The notes: generated from the letters alone by a model not told the origin. Numbered from the stretch's first letter, positions 26,223 to 35,325 are shown. The stretch is DNA of 64,000 bases from Runella salmonicolor (GCF_024158025.1 NZ_JAMZEL010000004.1:248001-312000); one strand, 5' to 3'. A program made the numbers and translations.

Positions 26223-26657
26223 ATGAAACTTATTCTAAAAACTACCGTTCAGCAGTCCTACTTACAGGTTTGGAGAGGCTTTGATGAAACACTATTTCGT
26301 CGACTGAGTCCTCCTTTTCCTCCCGTTCGGGTGGTTCGCTTTGATGGGTGCCTGAAAGGAAATACGGTGGAATTAGAACTGAGTTTTTTTCTTTTCAAAC
26401 AACGCTGGACCAGCAAAATTACGGAGCAGCAAGGCAATGCTGAGGAGGTTTTTTTTATTGATGAAGGTGTAAAACTTCCGTTTTTCTTAAGTTATTGGCG
26501 GCATCGCCACCGAATCATTAAAGACGGTGAGCATACCATCATTGCGGACGAAATCGAGTTTCGTACGCCTTCTATCCTGACAGATTACCTTTTTTACCCT
26601 CTTTTATACGGGCAGTTTTTGTACCGAAAGCCCATTTACCGTAAAGTGTTTTCGTAA
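26223..26657 (+). CDS. SRPBCC (START/Bet v1-like) family protein
   Basis: A 144-residue protein with the helix-grip pattern of the SRPBCC superfamily: N-terminal MKLILKTTVQQSYLQVWRGF, a beta-rich middle (ELELSFFLFKQRWTSKIT) and a long C-terminal helix (LTDYLFYPLLYGQFLYRK). Bacteroidota homologues are annotated as ligand-binding or cyclase/dehydrase-like; no ligand is known. It ends 15 bases from the stop of mlaF on the other strand. Confidence 0.6.
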   Translation: MKLILKTTVQQSYLQVWRGFDETLFRRLSPPFPPVRVVRFDGCLKGNTVELELSFFLFKQRWTSKITEQQGNAEEVFFIDEGVKLPFFLSYWRHRHRIIKDGEHTIIADEIEFRTPSILTDYLFYPLLYGQFLYRKPIYRKVFS

Positions 26658-26672
26658 ATAAATCGAAAAGCC

Positions 26673-27422
26673 TTATTGGCGGCTCATGTCTCGTAGTAGC
26701 TTATTGGCAAAAATAAATTCGTTCAGTTCGGTCACTTTTGACTGGGTAATGGTGGTGTTGTCGCCTTCCCATACTTTATGACCTTTGTAGAGAAACATCA
26801 CTTTTTCGCCGATTTCCAAGACCGAGTTCATATCGTGCGTAATCACGACGGTAGTAATGTGGTATTCGTCCGTAATTTCCTTGATGAGTTCATCAATTTT
26901 GATGGACGTGAGCGGGTCTAAGCCAGAGTTTGGCTCGTCGCAAAATAAATACTTTGGATTCATTACGATGGCCCGCGCAATGCCGACGCGCTTTTTCATC
27001 CCGCCGCTGATTTCGGAAGGCATCCGCCCCGCGGCTTGCTCAAGACCTACGCGGCTGAGGCAAAAATTTACGCGGTCTTCTTTTTCACTTTCGCTCATGT
27101 TGGTGAGCATTTCGAGCGGAAAGCGTACATTTTGGGCCACGGTCTTGGAATCAAACAATGCCCCCCCCTGAAAAAGAACGCCCATTTCGCGGCGAATCTG
27201 CTTGCGAGTGTCTTCATCGCTGTTCCAAAAATCGCGACCGTTGTAGAGTACATTGCCTTGGTCGGGTTTGACAAGACCAATGAGGCATTTGAGCAGCACG
27301 CTTTTACCCGTGCCGCTCCCGCCAATGATTAAGTTTGTATCGCCGGGTTTGAACGTCCCGGAAACATCCTCCAATACCATGCGTCCATCGAAGGACTTAG
27401 AAATGTCGGTAAATTGAATCAT
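26673..27422 (-). CDS. MlaF-type ABC transporter ATP-binding protein
   Basis: A 249-residue ATPase of the Mla/MCE lipid-transport family. Walker A is IGGSGTGKSVLLK (about residues 33-45), the Q-loop GVLFQGGALFDS is MlaF-like, the signature is EISGGMKKRVGIARA, and Walker B is YLFCDEPNSGLDP. Its permease (MlaE) and substrate-binding (MCE) partners are not beside it. The gene starts six bases after tatC, so the two are co-transcribed. Confidence 0.83.
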   Translation of the reverse strand: MIQFTDISKSFDGRMVLEDVSGTFKPGDTNLIIGGSGTGKSVLLKCLIGLVKPDQGNVLYNGRDFWNSDEDTRKQIRREMGVLFQGGALFDSKTVAQNVRFPLEMLTNMSESEKEDRVNFCLSRVGLEQAAGRMPSEISGGMKKRVGIARAIVMNPKYLFCDEPNSGLDPLTSIKIDELIKEITDEYHITTVVITHDMNSVLEIGEKVMFLYKGHKVWEGDNTTITQSKVTELNEFIFANKLLRDMSRQ

Positions 27423-27428
27423 GATTAA

Positions 27429-28331
27429 TTACATGTCAGCATCAGGATTCCAAGGCTCACCCATTGCACTGGCTTCTTCTTCCTTGGCTTCCAATTCTGC
27501 GTCTTCTTTTTTAGTGCGCTCTACCCAAGCCGAAACCAAGATGCTGATTTCGTACAAAAGGGTTAAAGGTAATGCAACCAATACCTGACTGAGTACATCG
27601 GGAGAAGGAGTAATGACCGCCGCCAAAATCAAGATAACCACAAAGGCGTGTTTGCGGTATTCGCGCATGAAGCGAGGGTTAAGAAAACCGATTCGCGACA
27701 AAACAAACGCAACGACTGGCAACTGGAATGTAAGCCCGCAGGCAAGCGTCAATACCGAAATCAGCCCTACATACGAGGTAATGTCAAATTGGTTCTTGAT
27801 GCGGGGGTCTAATTGGAAATTGGCCAAAAAGTTGATAGCCAGCGGAGAAACAATATAGTATCCGAAGAAAACACCTGACAAAAACAGAAAGGTAACGTAG
27901 AAAACCGCACCCCGCGATACGCGCCGCTCAGCAGGCTTAAGACCTGGCTTGATAAAGCGCCATACTTCCCAAAAAGCATAAGGGAACGCAAACAATAAAC
28001 CTATGATAACCGAAGAAAGTAGTGCCATGGTAAATTGGCCTGCCATCTCACGACTCTGTAACTCAAAGTCTAGTTTTTCGATGCAAAGCCCTTCGGCACC
28101 CGTAAAGTCAGCGATTTTGCAAAGCATCCGATAAGTCCAAAAATCAGACTTGGAAGGACCCAATATGATTTTGTCATAGATTTCTTCAATGTAAATAAAA
28201 GCGGCAATGGTAAAAATTAAAATCGCCCCTACGGCCCGAATTACGTGCCAACGCAATTCTTCGAGGTGCTCAATAAAACTCATTTCGTCGCCGGTGGCAT
28301 TCTCTTTATCAAATTCTTGGTCGAGTGGCAT
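27429..28331 (-). CDS. tatC: Sec-independent protein translocase TatC
   Basis: A 300-residue inner-membrane receptor of the twin-arginine translocation system. The N-terminal MSFIEHLEELRWHVIRA motif, six hydrophobic spans, and FAYPYAFWEVWRF-like and ITPSPDVLSQ segments mark TatC. The protein is longer than E. coli TatC (258), with an acidic C-terminal tail (about 275-300) and an inserted periplasmic segment around residues 65-100. TatA/B genes are not adjacent. Confidence 0.9.
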   Translation of the reverse strand: MPLDQEFDKENATGDEMSFIEHLEELRWHVIRAVGAILIFTIAAFIYIEEIYDKIILGPSKSDFWTYRMLCKIADFTGAEGLCIEKLDFELQSREMAGQFTMALLSSVIIGLLFAFPYAFWEVWRFIKPGLKPAERRVSRGAVFYVTFLFLSGVFFGYYIVSPLAINFLANFQLDPRIKNQFDITSYVGLISVLTLACGLTFQLPVVAFVLSRIGFLNPRFMREYRKHAFVVILILAAVITPSPDVLSQVLVALPLTLLYEISILVSAWVERTKKEDAELEAKEEEASAMGEPWNPDADM

Positions 28332-28424
28332 TGGTTATTTTATATTGATAGTACTCAATTTTTGTTACAAATAAGAGATATTCTGGTCCTAATAAATACA
28401 ATGCAATGTACTAACTACTCCATA

Positions 28425-28440
28425 CAAACATACAAAGGTA
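28425..28440 (-). promoter_or_regulatory. Putative promoter elements for tatC-mlaF
   Basis: Two abutting TAnnTTTG matches on the minus strand, TACCTTTG (28440-28433) and TATGTTTG (28432-28425), about 94 bases before the tatC ATG. No exact -33 TTTG at the right distance was found. Confidence 0.42.
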
Positions 28441-28628
28441 CACGCTTAGACGCTTTTGCGTTACAATTTCTTTAAAAATTAGGTTCAGTTTTGGGCTTCT
28501 AGTAGGTTTTTACGACTTTTGAGAAAGATTTACTAGCTGATTTTAAGTGGAATTGAATGGATTTGGCGTAAATTGTCTCTGTTATTCACCCTTAAAATCC
28601 GAGTAATCAACTTAAAAACATCCACATA

Positions 28629-29057
28629 ATGGCTTCACTCCCAAAAAATATCCTGACTTTTGAGGAGCCATTTGGTGACACCAATGGCCGAATTACCGAA
28701 TTACAAACAGCCTCAGAAGGGTATCGCCGTCTGTTGGAAGAAAAAATAGAAGACTTAAAAGTGGATGCCGTCGAAATCGGTAAGCAGGCGTTGGTCATCG
28801 GTGGCGTGATTGCGGTGGTTTATTTATTGGTTGATGCGCTATTGCCGGAAGATGAGCCTGAAATAAAAGCAAAAAATACGAGCAACGTTTCGGGGGGCAT
28901 TGAGCGTCATACAGAAAAAACATCGTGGGTCGTCAAAGCCGTTACTTCTTACGCAACGACTTGGCTACTAGGACTGGCACGACAAAAATTAATGGATTTT
29001 TTGGCTACTCAGCAAAATACGAATGCAGGCACAGATACGAACGAAACTTCAAAGTAA
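28629..29057 (+). CDS. Small predicted membrane protein upstream of GGGP synthase gene
   Basis: A 142-residue protein of unrecognised family. Residues 1-50 are hydrophilic and helical, residues 55-72 form a clear membrane span (ALVIGGVIAVVYLLVDAL), then come a charged linker and a second amphipathic or membrane stretch near 100-120 (SYATTWLLGLARQKLMDFL). The last 35 bases overlap the start of the GGGP synthase gene in another frame, which suggests translational coupling. A role in membrane-lipid metabolism would be inference from position only. Confidence 0.6.
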   Translation: MASLPKNILTFEEPFGDTNGRITELQTASEGYRRLLEEKIEDLKVDAVEIGKQALVIGGVIAVVYLLVDALLPEDEPEIKAKNTSNVSGGIERHTEKTSWVVKAVTSYATTWLLGLARQKLMDFLATQQNTNAGTDTNETSK

Positions 29058-29784
29058 TCTTCAAAACGGGCGAAAAGCGTTCGCAGTGTTGCTCGACCCC
29101 GACAAGGTAGAGTTGGAGTCGTTTCCGTTTATGCTCGCCGAAAGTGTGCGTTACGGAGTCGATTTTTTCTTTGTGGGCGGCAGTCTCATTACCCGGTATG
29201 CTTCAGATGAAATTATTGCGGCTATTCATAAACACACACATATTCCTGCGATTCTTTTTCCGGGCAATAGCCTACACATAGAGCCGTCGGCGGATGCTAT
29301 TTTGTTGCTATCGCTCATTTCGGGCCGCAATCCTGAACTCCTCATTGGGCAACATGTTATTGCGGCTCCGCTGTTGAAAAAAAGCAAATTGGAAATTCTG
29401 CCTACTGGTTATATGCTCATTGAGAGTGGCCGTGCCACTACGGTGTCTTACATCAGCAACACCACACCGATTCCCCATGATAAACCCGGAGTGGCGGCCT
29501 GTACGGCCATGGCGGGAGAATTGTTAGGGTTGCAAATCATGTATTTAGACGCAGGAAGCGGGGCACAAAAGCCCGTTTCGGCCGAGATGATTGCGGCGGT
29601 TCGCCAAGCGGTAGATACCCCCATTATTGTGGGCGGCGGCATTAATTCCGTCGAAAAAGCGCAATCTGCGCTTGAAGCGGGAGCCGATGTGGTAGTGGTT
29701 GGAAACGGCATTGAGAAAAACCCCGACCTTTTGCCCGAAATCGCGCAGGCGGTCAGAAGCTTTAACGAAAAAATTATTGCCTGA
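29023..29784 (+). CDS. Geranylgeranylglyceryl phosphate synthase family protein
   Basis: A 253-residue TIM-barrel prenyltransferase joining a polyprenyl diphosphate to sn-glycerol 1-phosphate, the first ether-lipid step in archaea. Blocks seen are LLDPDKVE, FFVGGSLI, LFPGNSLHIEP, GYMLIESGRATTVSYISNT, YLDAGSGAQKPV and IIVGGGINSVEKA plus DVVVVGNGIE. The YLDAGSGA and phosphate-binding GGGI are diagnostic of the PcrB/GGGPS fold. Bacteroidota are known to have group II GGGPS enzymes; the product is not established here and no further ether-lipid gene is in view. Its TGA directly abuts the stop of the convergent gene with no spacer. Confidence 0.85.
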   Translation: MQAQIRTKLQSNLQNGRKAFAVLLDPDKVELESFPFMLAESVRYGVDFFFVGGSLITRYASDEIIAAIHKHTHIPAILFPGNSLHIEPSADAILLLSLISGRNPELLIGQHVIAAPLLKKSKLEILPTGYMLIESGRATTVSYISNTTPIPHDKPGVAACTAMAGELLGLQIMYLDAGSGAQKPVSAEMIAAVRQAVDTPIIVGGGINSVEKAQSALEAGADVVVVGNGIEKNPDLLPEIAQAVRSFNEKIIA

Positions 29785-31332
29785 TTAATTCCCCGATGAT
29801 TTTCCCTTTTTTGTTTCTTCCTTGGCATCTAAACGAGGTGCGTAGGGGTCGTAAGAGAAGCGATTGATGTAAAAAACTTCACGCGGGGCACCTACCCATT
29901 TTTCGCTGCCGATTTTCTGGTAACCATACGCCAAAAAGTAATGGTCATGCCACGCTGCCAAAAGTCCGCGCTCGTTGTCTACAATGCGGTCGTTGTCGTC
30001 GGCGCTTTTGATGGTAAAGGCCTCTTTTTCACGCACTATTTTGTTGCGCTCTATCACTTCTGTGTTAATCTTTCCGTCTTTGGGATAGCCCAGCACCAGC
30101 AACCCATCGCGGCGGGTGACCTGAACCATGGGCAGCAGCTCAATGCTTTCGACATTTTCGAGGGCAAAACAGTTATCCCATAGCAGATTTCCAGCCTTGT
30201 CAAATCCACAAACGATGGCGTGTGTATAGCGAAAACCGTCAAATTCTCGGTTGGGGTTTCGGGCTGCCATACCGCCACTATACATGTTCCCATTTTTATA
30301 TACGGGATAGTACACCTCTGCCACTAGCACGAATTCATCATTGGATTTAATAACTTCATGAACCAGCAATCGGTACCGAAACTTAGGCTCTTTTCCTTCT
30401 TCCTTTCGCTTAGAAATTTTTTCTACTACCCGTTGTTTGCGTTTGGGTTTTAGGTAATTAAAAAAGTTTTCTAATTTAGAAAAATCAACCCATTGCAGTT
30501 TTTCCGGCTCGGCATCTTTGATTCTTGAGAAATAAAGCCCTTGCGAATATTGGGTACAGCCCTGCGCATAATTGCCGACAATGAGTGATGAAGCCTCGTC
30601 GAGCGGCAAGATTTTGCCCGAAATCAGGCCGTTGTTGCCTTCAAAAGGCATCGTCGTTGTTTTGATGAGTTTGCCTTCGTACGAATAAGTTTTGATGGTA
30701 AATTGACAATCGCCCCGTTTGATGGTGTAGAGCAACACATTAAGTTGATTGCGTTGTTCGTCGAGTTCGATGTTACTGATTTCAGTGTTGGTGGTGTATA
30801 GATACGGCAGTGCTTTGATGCTTTTGTCAAAGAAAGAAAAAGCCATGACCACGGGCCGGCTGTGGTGGTAGCCGCCGATAAAAGCGGTGTTGCCCAATAC
30901 TTTGAAATGCACAATGTCGGCGCGGGTCAACAAATCTCCCTTAAAAGTCTCGATTTCACCGTTGTGTAAGTCCACGCGCAGCACGGTCAGCTTGTCGCTG
31001 TCGGTTTCTTGAAGCAGCCAAAAAAGGTAGTTTTGGTTGTGATAAGTTTTGATGGGATGCAGTTCGTAAGATAACTTATATTCTGCCGACCATTGTTGTT
31101 TGAGCAGGGTATCAAAACGAAAAAAAGACCATTTTTCGTTGCCATAATATTCTTCTTTGCGCTGCGTCACCAACAAACCGTCTTTGTTGAGCGGCGTAAC
31201 GTCAAAATATTCATCGTTGGTTTGGCTGACCTTAAACTCCAACCGTAAAGATTGTTCCAATTGTGCCTGCGCTTCTGAATACAGGGCACCAGTGAACATC
31301 AATAAGCGTAGTATTTGTTTCAACATTTTCAT
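29785..31332 (-). CDS. Secreted protein of unknown function
   Basis: A 515-residue protein with a signal peptide (MKMLKQILRLLMFTGALYSEAQA, split at about 23) and no domain I recognise. The body has regularly spaced short hydrophobic strands (for example WSFFRFDTLL, QNYLFWLLQETDSD, THAIVCGFDKAGNLLWD, YFLAYGYQKIGSEKW), which suggests a beta-propeller-like repeat protein. A basic stretch, KPKRKQRVVEKISKRKEEGK, interrupts it at about residue 295. The stop is immediately next to that of the GGGP synthase gene. Confidence 0.6.
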   Translation of the reverse strand: MKMLKQILRLLMFTGALYSEAQAQLEQSLRLEFKVSQTNDEYFDVTPLNKDGLLVTQRKEEYYGNEKWSFFRFDTLLKQQWSAEYKLSYELHPIKTYHNQNYLFWLLQETDSDKLTVLRVDLHNGEIETFKGDLLTRADIVHFKVLGNTAFIGGYHHSRPVVMAFSFFDKSIKALPYLYTTNTEISNIELDEQRNQLNVLLYTIKRGDCQFTIKTYSYEGKLIKTTTMPFEGNNGLISGKILPLDEASSLIVGNYAQGCTQYSQGLYFSRIKDAEPEKLQWVDFSKLENFFNYLKPKRKQRVVEKISKRKEEGKEPKFRYRLLVHEVIKSNDEFVLVAEVYYPVYKNGNMYSGGMAARNPNREFDGFRYTHAIVCGFDKAGNLLWDNCFALENVESIELLPMVQVTRRDGLLVLGYPKDGKINTEVIERNKIVREKEAFTIKSADDNDRIVDNERGLLAAWHDHYFLAYGYQKIGSEKWVGAPREVFYINRFSYDPYAPRLDAKEETKKGKSSGN

Positions 31333-31492
31333 TTCTTGACTGTTAAGTGCCGAATGGTTAGAAGTTCATCATAAACGCTTGTTATCAATAAAAGTAGCAA
31401 ACGCTTTATTTAAAATCAACTTATTTGTGCGCACTGAGGGGTTGAAGATACGAAAATACGATTAAATTATTATTTGCTTGACGAATTTGAAG

Positions 31493-31500
31493 TACTTTTG
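31493..31500 (+). promoter_or_regulatory. Putative Bacteroidota -7 element for argS
   Basis: TACTTTTG followed by CG, 90 bases before the argS ATG. A TTTG lies 16 bases upstream (31473-31476), shorter than the usual spacer. Confidence 0.5.
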
Positions 31501-31590
31501 CGACTCGTTTGAAACCCTTATCGGTTACTATTCTTTTTAGGGTAACAATGAGCGATTCACGACGAATAACGGAATAATGAATACGGAATT

Positions 31591-33369
31591 ATGCATATAG
31601 AATCAATTATCAAGACGTATATCCAAAGCGCATTGCAGGAAATTTATAACGTTGCCGAAGAAACAATCCTGCTTCAGCCGACCAAAAAAGACTTTGAAGG
31701 TTTTTATACGTTTGTTACTTTTCCCTACACCAAAAGCCTCCGCAAACCTCCCGTCGAAATCGGGAATAGCCTCGGACAGTATCTGGTAGAAAAATCGGGC
31801 GTGGTGAGCAAATTTAACGTGGTGCAGGGCTTTTTGAACCTCAGTATTGCCGAATCGGCTTGGATTGAAGCCCTCAATACCTTGGCGCTTGACCCAAACT
31901 TTGGTTTTTCGGCCCCCAATGGGCAATCGGTCATGGTCGAATTTTCGTCGCCCAATACCAATAAGCCTTTGCACTTGGGGCATTTACGGAATAACTTTTT
32001 GGGCGACTCGGTGTCCAGAATTTTGAAAGCCAACGGCTACGACGTAGTCAAAACCTGTTTGGTCAATGACCGAGGCATTCATATTTGTAAGTCAATGTTG
32101 GCCTACGCCAAGCTCGGCAATGGTGAAACCCCCGAGTCTACTGGACTCAAAGGCGACCACCTGATTGGTAAATATTACGTCTTGTTTGACAAAGAATACA
32201 AGCGACAAATCGAAGCCTTGGTAGCCGAAGGCAAGACCAAAGAAGAAGCCGAGAAAAAAGCCCCTTGGATGCTCGAAGCCCAGCAACTGCTTCTGAAATG
32301 GGAACAAAGCGATGCCGAAACGATTGCGCTCTGGAAGCAAATGAATGCGTGGGTCTACGCTGGATTTAACGATACCTATCAAAAAATCGGGGTCAGTTTT
32401 GACAAGACCTACTACGAATCCAACACTTATCTCTTGGGCAAAGATGCCGTAGACGAAGGCTTGGCGAAGGGTGTGTTCTTCCAAAAACCTGACAATTCGG
32501 TGTGGATTGATTTGTCGGCCGAAGGCTTGGACGAAAAACTCGTGTTGCGGGGCGATGGAACTTCTGTTTATATGACGCAGGATTTGGGTACAACCGACCT
32601 GAAGTTTGCCGATTTTCACACCAATAAATCCATTTGGGTTGTCGGAAATGAGCAAGATTACCACTTTCAGGTCTTGTTTGCCATTCTTAAACGCTTGGGT
32701 CGTGCTTACGCCGAAGGCTGTTATCACCTGAGCTACGGCATGGTGGATTTGCCCTCGGGAAAAATGAAGTCACGGGAAGGAACGGTCGTGGATGCCGATG
32801 AACTGGTGGCCGAAGTAACCGCCGCCGCCGCCGAGGAAGGCAACGCCAAAGGAAAAATTGATGATTTTAGCGAGGCCGAAAAACAAAGACTGTTCTCGAT
32901 GCTAGGCTTAGGTGCCTTGAAGTACTATCTGTTGAAAGTAGACCCGCAAAAGCGAATGCTGTTCAACCCGGCCGAGTCGGTGGAGTTGCATGGGCATACT
33001 GGACCGTTTATTCAATATACCCACGCCCGTACTCGCTCGGTGTTGCGGAAAGCGGTACAGATGGGGGTGGAGTGGACCAAACCCGCCGTGACGGTTCCGT
33101 TGACGGATTCGGAGAAAGAGGTTATTTTTTGCCTTACCCAATTCCCCGAGCGAGTGGCCGATGCCGCGCGCAATTATTCGCCTGCCTTGATTTCGCAGTA
33201 TGCTTACGAATTGGCGAAGGCGTACAATACGTTTTATGCAGAAGTATCAATATTGCAAGAACCCAATGCCGATGCCCAACAAGCGCGGCTACTGCTTTCA
33301 CAAGCCGTAGCCGACGGAATCCAAAAAGCAATGGGCCTATTGGGCATTGAAGTACCAGATAGAATGTAG
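31591..33369 (+). CDS. argS: Arginyl-tRNA synthetase
   Basis: Charges tRNA-Arg with arginine. The 592-residue class I synthetase has the ArgS N-terminal additional domain (to about 110), the HIGH box as HLGH in SSPNTNKPLHLGHLRNNF (about 120-137), a KMSKS-equivalent GKMKSREGTVV (about 388), and the DALR anticodon-binding C-terminus (FIQYTHARTRSVLRKA to the end). Length is normal. It stands alone with its own promoter and a strong terminator. Confidence 0.95.
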   Translation: MHIESIIKTYIQSALQEIYNVAEETILLQPTKKDFEGFYTFVTFPYTKSLRKPPVEIGNSLGQYLVEKSGVVSKFNVVQGFLNLSIAESAWIEALNTLALDPNFGFSAPNGQSVMVEFSSPNTNKPLHLGHLRNNFLGDSVSRILKANGYDVVKTCLVNDRGIHICKSMLAYAKLGNGETPESTGLKGDHLIGKYYVLFDKEYKRQIEALVAEGKTKEEAEKKAPWMLEAQQLLLKWEQSDAETIALWKQMNAWVYAGFNDTYQKIGVSFDKTYYESNTYLLGKDAVDEGLAKGVFFQKPDNSVWIDLSAEGLDEKLVLRGDGTSVYMTQDLGTTDLKFADFHTNKSIWVVGNEQDYHFQVLFAILKRLGRAYAEGCYHLSYGMVDLPSGKMKSREGTVVDADELVAEVTAAAAEEGNAKGKIDDFSEAEKQRLFSMLGLGALKYYLLKVDPQKRMLFNPAESVELHGHTGPFIQYTHARTRSVLRKAVQMGVEWTKPAVTVPLTDSEKEVIFCLTQFPERVADAARNYSPALISQYAYELAKAYNTFYAEVSILQEPNADAQQARLLLSQAVADGIQKAMGLLGIEVPDRM

Positions 33370-33378
33370 AAGAAAGTC

Positions 33379-33416
33379 AGTCAGGAGAGAGCTTATCTCT
33401 CCTGACTTTTCTTTTT
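33379..33416 (+). terminator. Intrinsic terminator after argS, possibly bidirectional
   Basis: Perfect 12-bp arms AGTCAGGAGAGA and TCTCTCCTGACT around a 5-base loop (GCTTA), followed by TTTCTTTTT. It begins ten bases after the argS stop and lies just beyond the convergent comB stop. Confidence 0.8.
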
Positions 33417-33427
33417 CTCCGCTTTCA

Positions 33428-34135
33428 TCACATACCCACCAGCGTACTTCCGCGCAAAATGGGCACTACATCGTACAAGTCTCGTTGGAGGCAATACGAA
33501 ATATCTTTTTGAATACCGAGACGTTGCAGGCGACGTACGTGTGATGAGTTGGACACGTAGCCCAATAAGTCATCTTTGGCTTGCTGATAGGCCCGCATTG
33601 CCATCAGGGCGCTGTCTTCGGCAATCATGTATTCTTCCTTGAGGGCTTCTACCAACGCCCCCGCAAAAAGCGTGTCTTCCAAGTTGACGCGGCCTTTCCA
33701 GCCTGCACACAACACCAGCACATCGTACGATTGAGATTGAAGGTAGTTGGCCACGGCGCCTAAATTAAGAAACGCCCCCACCAACACCTTTACGGCATCT
33801 GCTTTGGCTTTGGTGATAGACAAGGTGCCGTTGGTGGTGGTCATGGCTACGTGCCCACCTACGAGGCGGTCGTCCATGTAGCTAAAAGGAGAATTGTCTA
33901 GTTCAAATCCTTCTACTTTCAAGGCGTTGCGCTCCGCTGCTGCGAAATACCCTTTTTGCTGATAGGCATAGCATTCTTCTACCGTAGCAACGGGCGTAAT
34001 GCTTTCGATGCCATACGCCAGTCCCGTGACCATGCAGGAGGTAGCCCTGAAAATGTCGGCAACAACGACAATGCTATTGTCGATGGCATGAAGGTGTAAT
34101 AAATCAGGGGTCAGGCAGACGTCAATGGATTTCAT
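33428..34135 (-). CDS. comB: 2-phosphosulfolactate phosphatase (ComB) family protein
   Basis: A 235-residue homologue of ComB, which dephosphorylates 2-phosphosulfolactate in coenzyme M biosynthesis. The family motif DIFRATS (Asp27, Arg30) and the MTTTNGT, VLVLCAGWKGR and EDTLFAGALVE blocks are present. No ComA, ComC or other coenzyme M gene is near, and Bacteroidota are not known to make coenzyme M, so the real substrate may be another sulfonated or phosphorylated acid. It follows gcvT by about 50 bases on the same strand. Confidence 0.82.
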   Translation of the reverse strand: MKSIDVCLTPDLLHLHAIDNSIVVVADIFRATSCMVTGLAYGIESITPVATVEECYAYQQKGYFAAAERNALKVEGFELDNSPFSYMDDRLVGGHVAMTTTNGTLSITKAKADAVKVLVGAFLNLGAVANYLQSQSYDVLVLCAGWKGRVNLEDTLFAGALVEALKEEYMIAEDSALMAMRAYQQAKDDLLGYVSNSSHVRRLQRLGIQKDISYCLQRDLYDVVPILRGSTLVGM

Positions 34136-34185
34136 ACAATATTATTAACGTAACGAAAAGAACAGTTCATAAAACGGTTTTTCGG

Positions 34186-35286
34186 TTATACGGTTGGTTT
34201 TACAAATGGTAATTTTACGACTTGCGCTTTCAGCAATTTTTCGCGCACTTTTACAAAAATCTCGCTTCCTGGTTTGCTGTAAGCTGTAGGGACATATCCC
34301 AGTCCGATGCCTTTGCTTAGGGTAGGCGATTGGGTTCCAGATGTTACGTGGCCCAGCACATTTCCTTCGGCATCGCACAGTTCATAATGGCCGCGCGGAA
34401 TGCCTCGGTCAATCATTTCAAAACCAACCAGTTTGCGTTGTAATCCCGCTTGTTTTTGTTGGAGAAGTGCTTCCGAATTAATGAAATTCTTGGTGAATTT
34501 GGTCACCCAACCCAAGCCTGCTTCGAGCGGAGAGGAGGTATCGTCGATGTCGTTTCCGTAGAGACAATAACCCATTTCGAGGCGAAGTGTGTCGCGTGCA
34601 CCTAGGCCGATGGGTTTAATGCCAAACTCTTTGCCAGCTTCAAAAATATGGTGCCAAACATGAATGGCCGCGTATCGGGGAATGTATAACTCAAATCCGC
34701 CCGCCCCAGTATAACCCGTGGCCGAAACGATAATATCCGGTAAACCCGCAAAAGTCCCTTTTTTGAAGGTATAATACTCCATTTCTGCCAAGTGAATACT
34801 CGTCAGTTTTTGCAGCGCCTCGGCCGCTTTGGGGCCTTGTACGGCAAAAAGACATAAATCATCTGACGCGTTAATCATCGGAACGCCTTCGGTATTATGG
34901 CTCTGAATCCAGTTCCAGTCTTTTTCGATATTGGAGGCATTGACCACCAAAAAGTATTCCTCCTCGTCGATTCGGTACACGAGCAAATCATCTACCGCAC
35001 CACCTTGTTCGTTGGGCAGGTAGCTGTATTGGATTTTGCCGTCAAACAACACCGACGCGTCATTGGCCGATACCCGCTGAATGAGGTCGAGGGCCTTGGG
35101 GCCTTTAAGTATAAATTCACCCATGTGCGACACGTCAAATACGCCTACTCCGTTGCGAACACAATGGTGCTCTTCAAGGTCGGATGAATAGCGAACGGGC
35201 ATCATAAAGCCAGCAAATGGTACCATTTTTGCTCCCAATTTTTGGTGGAGGTCGTTGAGCGGAACCGTTTTAAGTTGATCAGTCAT
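34186..35286 (-). CDS. gcvT: Aminomethyltransferase, glycine cleavage T protein
   Basis: Transfers the methylene group from lipoyl-H protein to tetrahydrofolate and frees ammonia. From the ATG at 35286 it is 366 residues, the normal size. Key segments are MVPFAGFMMPV, FDVSHMGEF, YTGAGGFELYIP, GLGARDTLRLEMGYCLYGND and GFEMIDRGIPRGHYEL. The open frame runs up to 35364, but that extension overlaps AT-rich repeats and a promoter element and is not expected to be translated. gcvH and gcvP are not adjacent, as is common in this phylum. Confidence 0.93.
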   Translation of the reverse strand: MTDQLKTVPLNDLHQKLGAKMVPFAGFMMPVRYSSDLEEHHCVRNGVGVFDVSHMGEFILKGPKALDLIQRVSANDASVLFDGKIQYSYLPNEQGGAVDDLLVYRIDEEEYFLVVNASNIEKDWNWIQSHNTEGVPMINASDDLCLFAVQGPKAAEALQKLTSIHLAEMEYYTFKKGTFAGLPDIIVSATGYTGAGGFELYIPRYAAIHVWHHIFEAGKEFGIKPIGLGARDTLRLEMGYCLYGNDIDDTSSPLEAGLGWVTKFTKNFINSEALLQQKQAGLQRKLVGFEMIDRGIPRGHYELCDAEGNVLGHVTSGTQSPTLSKGIGLGYVPTAYSKPGSEIFVKVREKLLKAQVVKLPFVKPTV

Positions 35287-35310
35287 ATGTGGTCTGTTGA
35301 AATGTTGGTA

Positions 35311-35318
35311 CAAAGCTA
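35311..35318 (-). promoter_or_regulatory. Putative Bacteroidota -7 element for gcvT
   Basis: TAGCTTTG on the minus strand, 24 bases upstream of the chosen gcvT start. Confidence 0.45.
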
Positions 35319-35325
35319 CCCTTCT

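Noticed and set aside
32092..32727. 211-codon minus-strand frame inside argS
   Set aside because: Long antisense shadow of a strongly conserved gene; no homology, and codon bias follows argS.
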